The notes beneath the pieces were generated by a model that saw nothing but the letters and a program-made list of their open reading frames with translations, was not told the DNA's origin and searched no databases. The translations under genes and the position numbers were made by a program. This document shows, piece by piece, positions 41,985-51,354 of a stretch of 52,506 nt of DNA (position 1 is the stretch's first letter; each line of letters opens with the position of its first letter). Location: assembly GCA_903847585.1 (NCBI GenBank), contig CAINEC010000193.1:1-52506 (forward strand). Reading direction: 5' to 3'. Origin of the DNA: an uncultured Bacteroidota bacterium. GTDB lineage: Bacteria; Bacteroidota; Bacteroidia; AKYH767-A; OLB10.

Positions 41985-42731
41985 TCAATCAGACAATAAA
42001 GCAGAAACAATAGCAATTGAATAATTAGAGGCCACATACTTTGCAAATGGCTCAAAGTCGACAGCAGCAGAGTCATTAGCACTATCTGATATTGTACGAA
42101 CAATTGTACAAGGAATATTATGCTCAAAACAAATTTGTGCTACAGCGGCGCCTTCCATTTCTACACATGCAACGTCGGCTAAATTTACTTGAATATCATT
42201 TCTTGTTTCTTGCGAGTTTATAAATTGATCACCGCTTGCAATTGGTCTATTCACAATCATTACAGCTGATAAATTAAAATGACCTGACCATTGCTCACCT
42301 ACTACATTTGAAATATTATTGACATCAAACACATTTTGTAATTTTTCGATTAATCCATCAGTAACATGCACATCAAAATACTTTATGTTAAGCAAAGGAA
42401 CAACGTAACGATCATGCAAAGGACGTGTATCCATATCGTGAAAAACACAGCTAGAAGCCACGACAATATCACCCACTTTTAAATCGGCATGAATACCACC
42501 TGCAATTCCCGTAAACAAAATTTGGTTGACATTAAAAATATCAATCAATGTTGTCACAGTTGAAGCAGCCGCTACTTTTCCCCATCTCGAAAAAACAACA
42601 ACAACATTTTTGTCATTAATAGTACCTGATATATAATCTCGTCCACCAATACTTTTTATTTCAGAATTTTCAACCAGCTTTATAACACCTTCAATTTCTT
42701 CAGGCATTGCTGCCATAATACCGTATATCAT
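41985..42731 (-). CDS. mtnN: 5'-methylthioadenosine/S-adenosylhomocysteine nucleosidase
   Basis: A 248-residue enzyme that splits the N-glycosidic bond of MTA and SAH, salvaging methionine and removing the SAM-by-product inhibitor. MAAMPEEIEGVI and GIAGGIHADLKVGDIVVAS carry purine- and ribose-binding residues, and CVEMEGAAVAQICFEH and IRTISDSAND hold the catalytic Glu and Asp. Length is slightly over the E. coli enzyme. It follows the DUF3445-like gene by 5 bases. Confidence 0.93.
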   Translation of the reverse strand: MIYGIMAAMPEEIEGVIKLVENSEIKSIGGRDYISGTINDKNVVVVFSRWGKVAAASTVTTLIDIFNVNQILFTGIAGGIHADLKVGDIVVASSCVFHDMDTRPLHDRYVVPLLNIKYFDVHVTDGLIEKLQNVFDVNNISNVVGEQWSGHFNLSAVMIVNRPIASGDQFINSQETRNDIQVNLADVACVEMEGAAVAQICFEHNIPCTIVRTISDSANDSAAVDFEPFAKYVASNYSIAIVSALLSD

Positions 42732-42736
42732 TTCAA

Positions 42737-43492
42737 TTATTTTGAATTTAAAATTGATTTTATTGTTTTTAAATTTTTGTATTCAAGCATTGCCTCTGAC
42801 ATCGAATCGATGCTTGCGAGAATGATGTTTTTCTTTTCATCATCGTTCCAAATCTCTTTTAATGGTATCATCGAAACTTTAACACTAAACAATGCATGAA
42901 TATTATCACCAAGAGGAACGGTGGTTTGTACTTCAGTTCGAAAATACAAATCATCTATTACCTTAGGAGCGTATTTATCTTTCAACGATGGATGCTGATT
43001 ATTTGATGGATTTGCAGTGATCGTCCACACGTGCCTTCTGTGCGGTCCTTTAGTACTATCTGAAAGCAATGACCCCATCTTAGCACTCATCTTTAATAAT
43101 AAATCTGAATCCGGAATTGGCTGATGGATTTCAAAAAACGACTTGCCTACTATTTGAGAAGGAATAAATCCACTTGGCGAACAAAAACAAATTGCTAGTA
43201 CTTTTCCGAGAGCTAAAATCGCAACATCCTCCTCAACATATAAAGCAAGTTCTTTTATTGATGTGGCTTTAGGTAAATTATAATTAGTTGTGATTTTATT
43301 GTAACAAACAAGCAAGTCATCACTCATTATTTCATCTGCTAAATCACTAGGAAAGACGTCTAACTCTTCACGCTTATATTGAAATGTTCCATCAGAAATT
43401 GGAGTTAACGAAAAATCATCTTTCAATTTAATGATATCAGGAGCAGTGCTATAAGGCACCTTGACCGGAAATATGATTTTATCTGTTCGCAT
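42737..43492 (-). CDS. Heme-dependent oxidative N-demethylase-like (DUF3445) protein
   Basis: A 251-residue cytosolic protein. EEDVAILALGKVLAICFCSPSGFIPSQIVGKSF then IHQPIPDSD, RRHVWTITANP and LYFRTEVQTTVPLGDNIHALFSVKV fit the DUF3445 heme-dependent oxidative N-demethylase (HDOD) family, whose members remove methyl groups from small amines or choline-derived compounds. The match is by pattern, so the family is likely but the substrate is open. It heads a probable operon with the nucleosidase, nuclease, LURP-one and Omp28 genes (gaps of 5-44 bases). Confidence 0.7.
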   Translation of the reverse strand: MRTDKIIFPVKVPYSTAPDIIKLKDDFSLTPISDGTFQYKREELDVFPSDLADEIMSDDLLVCYNKITTNYNLPKATSIKELALYVEEDVAILALGKVLAICFCSPSGFIPSQIVGKSFFEIHQPIPDSDLLLKMSAKMGSLLSDSTKGPHRRHVWTITANPSNNQHPSLKDKYAPKVIDDLYFRTEVQTTVPLGDNIHALFSVKVSMIPLKEIWNDDEKKNIILASIDSMSEAMLEYKNLKTIKSILNSK

Positions 43493-43621
43493 AAATTGAT
43501 TTGCGAATGTACAACAAGTAAATTGCTTTTAAAAAAAGGATATTTATCATAGACATTAAGAGATTAATCAGGTTTTATTAAGTAAAACGCAACAACCTTT
43601 GTTAAAACTAATATTAAGATC

Positions 43622-44578
43622 ATGAAAAAATTACTTACACTTTTATTTTGCTTTTTTGCCTTGGGTAGTTTTGCTCAGGTAAAACCAGTTGATTCAACTA
43701 ATCTTCAAAAGCCAATAATCTACAAAGTAACTCTTAACTCAGGCAAAATTTATTTTGGAGAAATCTTAAGTCAGGATTCCAAAGAAGTATTACTAACGAC
43801 CAAAGAAATTGGGCAAGTTTTAATCCCAAAATTTGAAATAAGCCTGATTGAACAAATATCCGACACAGAATTAAGTGAGGATGGCTTGTATAAACCATCT
43901 GAAACTTTTTCCACTCGTTATTTTATTACTACAAATGGATTACCTATAAAAAAAGGTGATAGTTATATTCTATGGAATTTATATGGTCCCGACTTTCAAT
44001 TTGGCGTATCGAATAATTTCGGAATTGGAATCATGACTACTTGGGTTGGAGTGCCAATTATTGCTCAAGCAAAATATTCTTTCAAATTAAGCGAAAATGC
44101 CCACCTTGGTTTAGGCACATTAGTAGGTACAGGGTCATGGGCAGCTGCTGATTTTGGACTTATACTTCCATACACCTCATTCACACTAGGAGATAGAAGA
44201 ACAAATGCTACTTTTTCTGCTGGATATGGAAGCGTTTGGAGTGATGGACAATCAAGTGGCCGTGCGCTTATTTCAATTGCAGGAATGACAAAAGTTTCAA
44301 ATAAAGTAAGTATCGTTTTTGATTCTTTTATTGTTCCTCCGAGTGGGTATAAAGATGTAACAACTACCGATATGATTTACAATCCAATTACACAGTCATA
44401 TGAGGAGAAGACGACAACAACACGTGAGAAAAGAACAGGACTAAGTATTTTCATTCCAGGTATCAGGTGGCAGTTATCAGAAAACAAAGCCTTTCAATTT
44501 GGATTTACCGGATTTAGTATTGATGGAGATATGGCACCAGCTGCAATACCAATGGTACAATGGTTTCGCAAATTATAA
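43622..44578 (+). CDS. Outer-membrane beta-barrel protein with N-terminal Sm-like strand segment
   Basis: A 318-residue exported protein. MKKLLTLLFCFFALGSFAQ is a signal peptide. Residues 35-75 (YKVTLNSGKIYFGEILSQDSKEVLLTTKEIG) resemble a short SH3/Sm-like beta segment often seen before Bacteroidota barrels. From about 120 the chain alternates aromatic/Gly-rich strands (LGLGTLVGTGSWAAADFGL, FQFGFTGFSIDGDM) as in an outer-membrane barrel. Function unknown. It converges with the SGNH-LysM gene with a 2-base gap. Confidence 0.65.
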   Translation: MKKLLTLLFCFFALGSFAQVKPVDSTNLQKPIIYKVTLNSGKIYFGEILSQDSKEVLLTTKEIGQVLIPKFEISLIEQISDTELSEDGLYKPSETFSTRYFITTNGLPIKKGDSYILWNLYGPDFQFGVSNNFGIGIMTTWVGVPIIAQAKYSFKLSENAHLGLGTLVGTGSWAAADFGLILPYTSFTLGDRRTNATFSAGYGSVWSDGQSSGRALISIAGMTKVSNKVSIVFDSFIVPPSGYKDVTTTDMIYNPITQSYEEKTTTTREKRTGLSIFIPGIRWQLSENKAFQFGFTGFSIDGDMAPAAIPMVQWFRKL

Positions 44579-44580
44579 AT

Positions 44581-46083
44581 CTATTTTAATTTGAGTTTTT
44601 GTCCAGGCTTAATTAAATCACTATTCAGCTTATTAAGCTTGCGAAGTTTTGCAATTGGAACTTTCGTTTTTAAAGCAATTCCGCCAAGAGTATCATTCTT
44701 TTTTACTATGTAAACGGAAGGTGTTTTATCTTTCTTCTGTGTTTTTGTGGGTTTATTTTCTTTAACAACCGCTTTCGTATTTTGCTGATCTAAATTGATT
44801 TTATGAGTAGTTAAAGAATCAGTGATTATTGTATCAACTTCCTGCATCAATGAACTGTCAGCAATAATTTCAAATGGCTTTGAAGCGATATGTTTGTTAC
44901 GAATCAAGGATACACTATTTTCAATCGCATGAAAAAGCATTGTCCCTTTTAGCTCTGAACCCACACCGTTTAAATGAATACCATCACCTTGGGTATATTT
45001 TGCAGCATCCCAAAAACGCCATGCATTCTTTCCTCCTGAAACAGTGTAATAACTCCAGAAGCCGGTATGAAACTCAACAGAAAGATTGTACATTAATTCT
45101 GAAAACTGATTAGCAATAGTAGTACGTTTTCCTTTATACTTCATTTCTTGGGCATCCGTCAAAATAATATCTGCATTCGGATTAGCACTTTTTACTTTCT
45201 CAATTACTTTAATAATTTGTTGTCGTAAATCAGGTTCGATACGATTGTAGTAAAGAAAATCATTTGTACCTAAATCTATGATAACTACATCTGCATTTAT
45301 GTACTTGGCTTGCGGTTCATATAATTCTTCTGATAAAACCATTCTATATGGAGCCGCTCCTACTCCCGCATTATGCCAAACACCGCCTCTATGTAAAGAA
45401 TCTTGTAGAATTAGTCCTGTAATAGTGATATCCTTTTGATGTGATTGTGTTTTTCTTGATTTATAAGACAAAACAGAAAAACCTCCAATAATATCATAAA
45501 TAACTTTTTCATCATCACTGTACTTAACTTTCGCAGGTTGATCATCAATAAAAAATTCCATTTCAAAAACCGAATCATTATCATGACGAAAAACAACGAG
45601 TTCATTATTTGCTGATGAAACATTTTGAGAAAATGTCATTTTAAAAGTTGCATTCGTATCACTTGTATAGCTTGTCATACCACGAACGCCCATTGGATAA
45701 TCAAACTTACTCATATAACTTTTGGAATATTTCCAAGTTCCTGTATGCGTTGATTTATAAAATCGTGCATCATACGATTTAACAGTAGAGAATGGCACTA
45801 TTAACCCAATACCAGCATCTCCTTGCATTGCCTGAAATAACTTACGAGATTGATTGGGCAAATTTTCATTTTGTAAATGACTATCACCTATATGCAATAC
45901 CGTTAGACTTTTACCCTTGGCACCTAACAAGTCACAAAGATTTTTCAAATCAGAAGAATCTTGAAAATAAATATAATTGTAATCTTGCTTTATCCATGAA
46001 GGATAATTGGAATTAATTTGTGCGAACGACTGAATTGAATAAACAATACAACACAATAGCAAATAAACTTTTCTTCTAGTCAT
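44581..46083 (-). CDS. Secreted SGNH hydrolase with C-terminal LysM (cassette 2)
   Basis: A 500-residue exported protein with a signal peptide (MTRRKVYLLLCCIVYSIQSFAQ). SGNH blocks: TVLHIGDSHLQNE (Ser68), VVIDLGTNDFLYY (Asn block) and GDGIHLNGVGS (Asp-x-x-His pair). Residues 457-500 form a LysM (VYIVKKNDTLGGIAL...NKLNSDLIKPGQKLKLK) that binds peptidoglycan. It is followed immediately by the DHHW and MBOAT genes in the same direction. It probably transfers or removes acyl groups on a peptidoglycan-proximal glycan. Confidence 0.9.
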   Translation of the reverse strand: MTRRKVYLLLCCIVYSIQSFAQINSNYPSWIKQDYNYIYFQDSSDLKNLCDLLGAKGKSLTVLHIGDSHLQNENLPNQSRKLFQAMQGDAGIGLIVPFSTVKSYDARFYKSTHTGTWKYSKSYMSKFDYPMGVRGMTSYTSDTNATFKMTFSQNVSSANNELVVFRHDNDSVFEMEFFIDDQPAKVKYSDDEKVIYDIIGGFSVLSYKSRKTQSHQKDITITGLILQDSLHRGGVWHNAGVGAAPYRMVLSEELYEPQAKYINADVVIIDLGTNDFLYYNRIEPDLRQQIIKVIEKVKSANPNADIILTDAQEMKYKGKRTTIANQFSELMYNLSVEFHTGFWSYYTVSGGKNAWRFWDAAKYTQGDGIHLNGVGSELKGTMLFHAIENSVSLIRNKHIASKPFEIIADSSLMQEVDTIITDSLTTHKINLDQQNTKAVVKENKPTKTQKKDKTPSVYIVKKNDTLGGIALKTKVPIAKLRKLNKLNSDLIKPGQKLKLK

Positions 46084-46087
46084 TACT

Positions 46088-47650
46088 TTATTTTATCAGT
46101 TCACCATTTAAAAATCCTCTAATCAAGGCATCATGATAGCCAGCATCTACCATTTGAAGTCTTAGCTTATCTGCTTCGCTGTAAGTAGTTGTGTTACCTA
46201 CCAGATATAAAAAATAATTTTTGTGTTGATATTCTGTATACTTAGGAATATTCTTTAACAAGTAGTAGGTTGCATCTTTATGCTCCTTAGAAGAACAAAT
46301 CTGTACTTTAAATATTGTCCCTTTGGGATATTCTTTTTGAGCTTGGAGATTTGCTACTTGGCTAGATTTTTTAGCATCGGTAATTTTTAAGATAGATTTT
46401 ATTCGTTGAACATGACTAACCGTATTAGAAGAGAAAGCCGGAATAGGAAAAAGAATATCCGTTATATTCTGATTAATTACTAAATCATAAATACTTCCTT
46501 GGAAATAACGGTAATCGATAACAAAAACAGTCTCGAAATTTTGTACAAGATGCGGTATTAATGCATTACCAAAAGAATTTTTAATTACTACCAATCGTCG
46601 ATTATTTTTCACATCGGAATCAAATCGTTCAAGAGGAAGATCACCACTGATATAACAACCATAGGTATTATTCCACTTATAATACATTTGCCCTGCACTT
46701 CCCTTTGTGTAATTTTTAGGATTATCAAGCACCTTCATAGTATACTTATTTCGTATTTTATGAATGATTAAAGAATCTCCTTTTTCTTTTAATCGCTGAT
46801 CGCGTGTAAGCTGATATAAAGATCCTAAAAACTTTCCTCTGTATTCTATATCATAATTTTCAATTGGAGTCGCTTTAAGTGCGGCTGCTTCACAAAATTT
46901 CTGATAAGCGTAATACGAACCTAAATCTGTCCAATGATGATCCGTATTAAAGAAAATATACTCTTTACGATGTTGCTTGATATAATCAGCAATAAAAACG
47001 CTTTTAATTTGTGGGTTCAAGAGCGTTGCCGTGAAGGCAATATTCTTCGACTCCGAATTTCCTTTTTTGTAATCATCAGGCATATAGTATTCTCCATGTG
47101 CTGGAATACCCATGTAATAAATATTTATGGAAGAATCGAAAGTAGAACGATAATCGTTAATTACTGACGCAAATAATTTCGAATAATTATTCGAGCCGCC
47201 AAAAATCTGTATCCCCATTCCATCGTAAATCATCAACCCTTTTGCTGATCCTAATTTTGCATTATCGAGTTTAATTGAATCTTGAACAATATTTAAATCA
47301 ACTGAATCAAGTTTGGTAGAATCCGTCGACTCCATCGAGAAATTATCGTTTTCAATAATTGCTATTTCTCCATCTTTAATTCCACCTGCGTTACGATATT
47401 GATCAACTAAATCAACCCATCTATCACGAAAAGGAAAATGATCTGCAACATATAAATCGATACTATCTAAGTAACTTCCATTCTCCAGATTTTGCCACGA
47501 ATAAACAGGAAACGGAGTGAGTTTTCTGTTTTCCATCTGAGAAATATTAATTTTCGGCACAGCAAAAAATAATATCGCGCAAATAATTAACACCGCTGAA
47601 AATATTATCAGATGTAACGCAGAAGTTTTATGGAATTTTTTCGCGCTCAT
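46088..47650 (-). CDS. DHHW-family (AlgJ/AlgX-like) acyltransferase protein with SPOR-like C-terminus
   Basis: A 520-residue membrane-anchored periplasmic protein; the anchor is at residues 12-31. The catalytic elements of the AlgX/AlgJ/DHHW group are present: Asp237-His238-His239-Trp240 (FNTDHHWTDLGSYYAY) and a Ser359 in VVIKNSFGNALIPHL. The last 78 residues (from KGTIFKVQICSSKEHKDATYYLL to GYHDALIRGFLNGE) have the beta-alpha-beta pattern of a SPOR domain, which binds glycan strands lacking stem peptides. The start overlaps the MBOAT gene by 1 base. It would pass acyl groups from the MBOAT protein to the polymer. Confidence 0.9.
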   Translation of the reverse strand: MSAKKFHKTSALHLIIFSAVLIICAILFFAVPKINISQMENRKLTPFPVYSWQNLENGSYLDSIDLYVADHFPFRDRWVDLVDQYRNAGGIKDGEIAIIENDNFSMESTDSTKLDSVDLNIVQDSIKLDNAKLGSAKGLMIYDGMGIQIFGGSNNYSKLFASVINDYRSTFDSSINIYYMGIPAHGEYYMPDDYKKGNSESKNIAFTATLLNPQIKSVFIADYIKQHRKEYIFFNTDHHWTDLGSYYAYQKFCEAAALKATPIENYDIEYRGKFLGSLYQLTRDQRLKEKGDSLIIHKIRNKYTMKVLDNPKNYTKGSAGQMYYKWNNTYGCYISGDLPLERFDSDVKNNRRLVVIKNSFGNALIPHLVQNFETVFVIDYRYFQGSIYDLVINQNITDILFPIPAFSSNTVSHVQRIKSILKITDAKKSSQVANLQAQKEYPKGTIFKVQICSSKEHKDATYYLLKNIPKYTEYQHKNYFLYLVGNTTTYSEADKLRLQMVDAGYHDALIRGFLNGELIK

Positions 47651-49062
47651 TAAAAACGATAATAAATAAAAGGGTTATATGACTTACCAACCATCAAAGC
47701 AGTTGATATAACTAACAAGAAAATGGAAAATGCGATACCTGTCCAATAAAGTGAATTACTATTTCTCTCTAACAATACTTTTCTATATCGAACAACCAAG
47801 AATTGATAAACAGGCATACATAACACAAATGCTAAAATCATCCAATAGATATTTTCCTTGATAGTCAGTGTTAATGAATAATCCCACCAAGGAACATCGG
47901 TAACATGGAATAATGATTTAAAACAAGTCAACAATCTTGATGAATCTGTAAAGTAGAATAATGCCCAGCCCAATACGACTGCTAACAATAAATAAATCCT
48001 TAAAAAGAATCCAGGCACTTTATTAATTCGCTTGAATGTAATTAACCTTTCAAGCATTATTAATATTCCAAAAAACAATCCCCAGAAAATAAAATTCCAA
48101 TTTGCTCCATGCCATAAACCTGTTAAGCCCCATACAACAAACAAATTCAAATAGCCATTCTTTTTATTTCCGCCCATGGGGATATAAACATAGTCGCGGA
48201 AGAAAGTTCCTAGTGATATATGCCATCTGCGCCAGAAGTCCGTGGCTGATTTAGCTATATAGGGATAGTTAAAGTTCTCGTGGTAATGAAAACCAAACAT
48301 TCGTCCAAGACCAATTGCCATATCGGAATAGCCAGAAAAATCAAAATAAATCTGAATAGAGAACATGATGACACCAAACCACATCTCACCAGTTGAGAGG
48401 GATGACAATTCTGGATTATCAAGATATTTTACGACAAGCTCTGCAGCAATATTGGCTATGGCTACTTTCTTAAATAACCCAACACAAAAGCGAGTGATAC
48501 CCCCAGAAATATCTCTTATTCTAAACTTGCGGGTATCGATTTCATTCATGATATGCGAATACCTGACAATTGGTCCTGCAACCAATTGATGGTATAAACT
48601 CACGAACATCATAAACTTCATCCAGGAGCGCTGAGCCTTCACTTCACCACGATAAACATCAATCACATAAGAAATCGTTTGAAAGGTATAAAATGAAATT
48701 CCGATTGGTAAAGAATACTTTGGAAACTGAAAAGACGTCCCAAAAATGGCATTTACATTATCGTAAATAAATCCGCTATATTTAAAAAAGAACAGAATTC
48801 CGAGGTTAAATATCAGCGTTGAGATAATCCCGAGTTTTGCCCAAATGGTACCTTGGTACTTTTCAATGAACAACCCATTTAGGTAGTCAACAGTGGCACT
48901 GAAAATCAGCAAGAAAACCCAAATCGGCTCTCCCCAAGCATAGAAAACGAATGAAAACAGCGTAAGTATGAAATTCCTGTAATTCGCATTATTGGAACAA
49001 TAATACAGAATCAGGTTCAGCGGCAGGAAAAAGTAAAGAAAGGTTAAACTAGCGAAAACCAT
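47650..49062 (-). CDS. MBOAT family O-acyltransferase (cassette 2)
   Basis: A 470-residue polytopic membrane protein of the AlgI/PatA type. SLPIGISFYTFQTISYVIDVYRGE, DFWRRWHISLGTFFRDYVYIPMGGNKK and the catalytic His in TGLWHGANWNFIFWGL are all present. About ten membrane segments. It is paralogous to, not identical with, the cassette 1 protein. It heads the operon with the DHHW and SGNH-LysM proteins and should supply acyl groups across the inner membrane. The ATG at 49062 lies just inside the divergent gap with the M23 gene. Confidence 0.92.
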   Translation of the reverse strand: MVFASLTFLYFFLPLNLILYYCSNNANYRNFILTLFSFVFYAWGEPIWVFLLIFSATVDYLNGLFIEKYQGTIWAKLGIISTLIFNLGILFFFKYSGFIYDNVNAIFGTSFQFPKYSLPIGISFYTFQTISYVIDVYRGEVKAQRSWMKFMMFVSLYHQLVAGPIVRYSHIMNEIDTRKFRIRDISGGITRFCVGLFKKVAIANIAAELVVKYLDNPELSSLSTGEMWFGVIMFSIQIYFDFSGYSDMAIGLGRMFGFHYHENFNYPYIAKSATDFWRRWHISLGTFFRDYVYIPMGGNKKNGYLNLFVVWGLTGLWHGANWNFIFWGLFFGILIMLERLITFKRINKVPGFFLRIYLLLAVVLGWALFYFTDSSRLLTCFKSLFHVTDVPWWDYSLTLTIKENIYWMILAFVLCMPVYQFLVVRYRKVLLERNSNSLYWTGIAFSIFLLVISTALMVGKSYNPFIYYRF

Positions 49063-49305
49063 TGTTCAGAGCGGACAAAATTGCAAAATATGAATGAAAT
49101 AATCGAATAAAATTCATAATCCAACAAAATTGTTTAATATTATAAATCAACGACTTATGCTATTTTTTGAATATTTTTTATATTAATTTTTGATCGAATA
49201 TGAACTTAAGATGAATTAACCCTGCCTTAACCCCGAATTGCTTGTTTGGCAAAGATTGAATGGCGAATTTTGCCTCCGTTAATTAATCAAGAAACTTTTG
49301 TTGTT

Positions 49306-50160
49306 ATGATGTTTATTCAAAGATTATTTATTGCAGTTGCACTAGTGGGAATTTGTTCTACAATTTCACTTGCTGATGGCAAGCCTCGTTTTGATGGTGA
49401 TGATTCTTTATTTGTAGAGATGTACAATTTAATTACATGTGAATATTGGGATAATGATAATTTATATCCTTATGCAGATGATAATATTCCTGATACAGTT
49501 CATATCAAATTAACAGATGAGTTCCGTTGTTTTGTAATGCCAGTTGAGACCAAAATTAATTCTCAGTTTGGATGGAGATGGAACCGCCCTCATAAAGGTC
49601 TTGATTTACACTTGCAGACAGGAGATCCTGTTAAAGCTGCTTTTGATGGAGTTGTACGTTACGCTCAATATAACAATGGTGGATATGGCAATTTAGTAAT
49701 TATCCGTCACTATAACGGCCTGGAGACTTACTACGCACATTTAAGTAAAATCAATGTAGAGCCCAATTCAGTTATTAAAGCAGGTGATGTTTTAGGAGAA
49801 GGTGGTTGCACTGGCTCTCGTTGTACTGGTCCGCATTTACATTTCGAAACACGTTATAAAGACAGACCATTTAATCCGCAGGAAATAATTGCATTTGACC
49901 AAGGTTGTTTAAGTTCAGAATCAATTATGCTAACCAAAAGTAATTTTGTAATTGGCAAAAGCAATTCTGTTTCTACAACATTTAATGGAAAGACAACAAA
50001 GACTAAATCCAATTTAAAGTACTCTTACAAGATTAAAAATGGCGACACCCTTTTGGCAATTGCGTTAAGAAACAAAACTTCTGTAAAGACTTTGTGTAAG
50101 CTTAACAATCTGAAGCCTGAGTCGACATTGAAAATTGGACGTGTACTTCGTCTAAGATAA
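49306..50160 (+). CDS. M23 family endopeptidase with C-terminal LysM
   Basis: A 284-residue exported LytM/M23 zinc peptidase. The signal peptide MMFIQRLFIAVALVGICSTISLA fixes the start at ATG 49306 (or 49309); an earlier TTG is unlikely. The M23 core has GWRWNRPHKGLDLH (HxxxD zinc ligands) and the second HxH in CTGPHLHFE, so it should cut peptidoglycan cross-bridges. The last 45 residues are a LysM (KIKNGDTLLAIALRNKTSV...). It is divergent from the cassette 2 operon, with which it probably cooperates in wall remodelling. Confidence 0.92.
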   Translation: MMFIQRLFIAVALVGICSTISLADGKPRFDGDDSLFVEMYNLITCEYWDNDNLYPYADDNIPDTVHIKLTDEFRCFVMPVETKINSQFGWRWNRPHKGLDLHLQTGDPVKAAFDGVVRYAQYNNGGYGNLVIIRHYNGLETYYAHLSKINVEPNSVIKAGDVLGEGGCTGSRCTGPHLHFETRYKDRPFNPQEIIAFDQGCLSSESIMLTKSNFVIGKSNSVSTTFNGKTTKTKSNLKYSYKIKNGDTLLAIALRNKTSVKTLCKLNNLKPESTLKIGRVLRLR

Positions 50161-50168
50161 TTAATGCT

Positions 50169-51353
50169 TTATTTTACCTGATTATAAATCGCTTTCCCCA
50201 GATATTTTAGAAATGGGAATCCGATTGTATCATAATCGTATTTATTATCATTCATTACGCCATCTTTATTTGAATAAGTAGTTGCTGCAATGAACATTTC
50301 TTTCCGTCCACTTTTTGACTTTACGTACGCAATATCAGTAGCAAACCCATATGACAAACCAACGATGTTATAAATTCGAAATGCATCAGATTTAATTGGC
50401 TTTTCTTCTCTACCATAAACAAGATATTTTTTATAGGCATCGAAATACTGCTTGTTAGAAGTATATACTTTCATTTTACTTTCCTTCGGATATCTACTCA
50501 TCCAATACATCAAAAACGTGCGTTGTTTGGCTGTAATTTGCCAAGCAGGGTTACTTGTTGGATATATCAATTGAATTAACATATCTAATCCTTCATCTAA
50601 TGGCAAATAATTATTCATCGAGAAATCTTTTGCTCCTGCAATAGTTGTCAAGCTATCAATCATGATTGAATCACCCACTTTTGCATCAATTGATAATTTA
50701 GAAATTGGATTAGAATAAGTCGTGCTATCTAGATGAAAAACAACCTCGTTCTTATCATTGAAAAAATTCAATGCTGGTTTAATATTTAAAAGAGAATCTG
50801 GACATCCAGAAAATGATTTAACAATTTGCGATTTAGTATATCCTTTAGCTTTTAATTTTGAATTGATATAATCGCGACCCAACAAATCGAATAAAGCGTT
50901 ATAACTACGATTATCACTTACTAGCAATATTTTTTTTATGCAGTTTTCGATAGTTAAGATATCGTCCTTGGATGATGAATTAGATTGAAATGAATGACAA
51001 GTGCTAGTTGAAATTAATTCGAAAGGAGTATTCATGTCTACTCCTACCTCTTGATGTTCATTTAACCACTCCAATGCTAAAATTACAACTGGCAGCTTTA
51101 CAGAACTAGCAGGATAAAAATACTTTGAAGAATCCAATCCAAGAGAAGTAAATGTTATTGAAGGATAAGCTGATTTACTTTTTTGCACTTCACCAACAAG
51201 AATTTGTACTCTATCCTTGTTTAAATCAATCGATACAGGTGATGAGCTAATAATTTTATTAAGATTAACTTTTGAATTGGACACACGTTGAGCATTTGCG
51301 TATAAACAAAAACAAATACAACAAGTAAATAGCGTGACCCAATGTTTTCGCAT
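50169..51353 (-). CDS. Secreted class A beta-lactamase-fold serine hydrolase lacking the KTG motif
   Basis: A 394-residue exported protein (signal peptide 1-21, ...LYANAQ). It has the SxxK motif Ser83-Ser-Val-Lys86 in YPASSVKLPVV and the SDN motif Ser146-Asp-Asn148 in LLVSDNRSYNALFD, both hallmarks of the PBP/class A beta-lactamase fold. The third motif, KTG, is not found; the equivalent strand reads VGLSYGFATD. It is therefore more likely an esterase or a carboxypeptidase-like wall enzyme than a true beta-lactamase. It starts 1 base after the downstream partial gene's stop and shares its direction. Confidence 0.85.
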   Translation of the reverse strand: MRKHWVTLFTCCICFCLYANAQRVSNSKVNLNKIISSSPVSIDLNKDRVQILVGEVQKSKSAYPSITFTSLGLDSSKYFYPASSVKLPVVILALEWLNEHQEVGVDMNTPFELISTSTCHSFQSNSSSKDDILTIENCIKKILLVSDNRSYNALFDLLGRDYINSKLKAKGYTKSQIVKSFSGCPDSLLNIKPALNFFNDKNEVVFHLDSTTYSNPISKLSIDAKVGDSIMIDSLTTIAGAKDFSMNNYLPLDEGLDMLIQLIYPTSNPAWQITAKQRTFLMYWMSRYPKESKMKVYTSNKQYFDAYKKYLVYGREEKPIKSDAFRIYNIVGLSYGFATDIAYVKSKSGRKEMFIAATTYSNKDGVMNDNKYDYDTIGFPFLKYLGKAIYNQVK

Positions 51354-51354
51354 A

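Noticed and set aside
49246-49305. Upstream TTG start for the M23 gene
   Set aside because: The extra residues precede the signal peptide and look non-coding.
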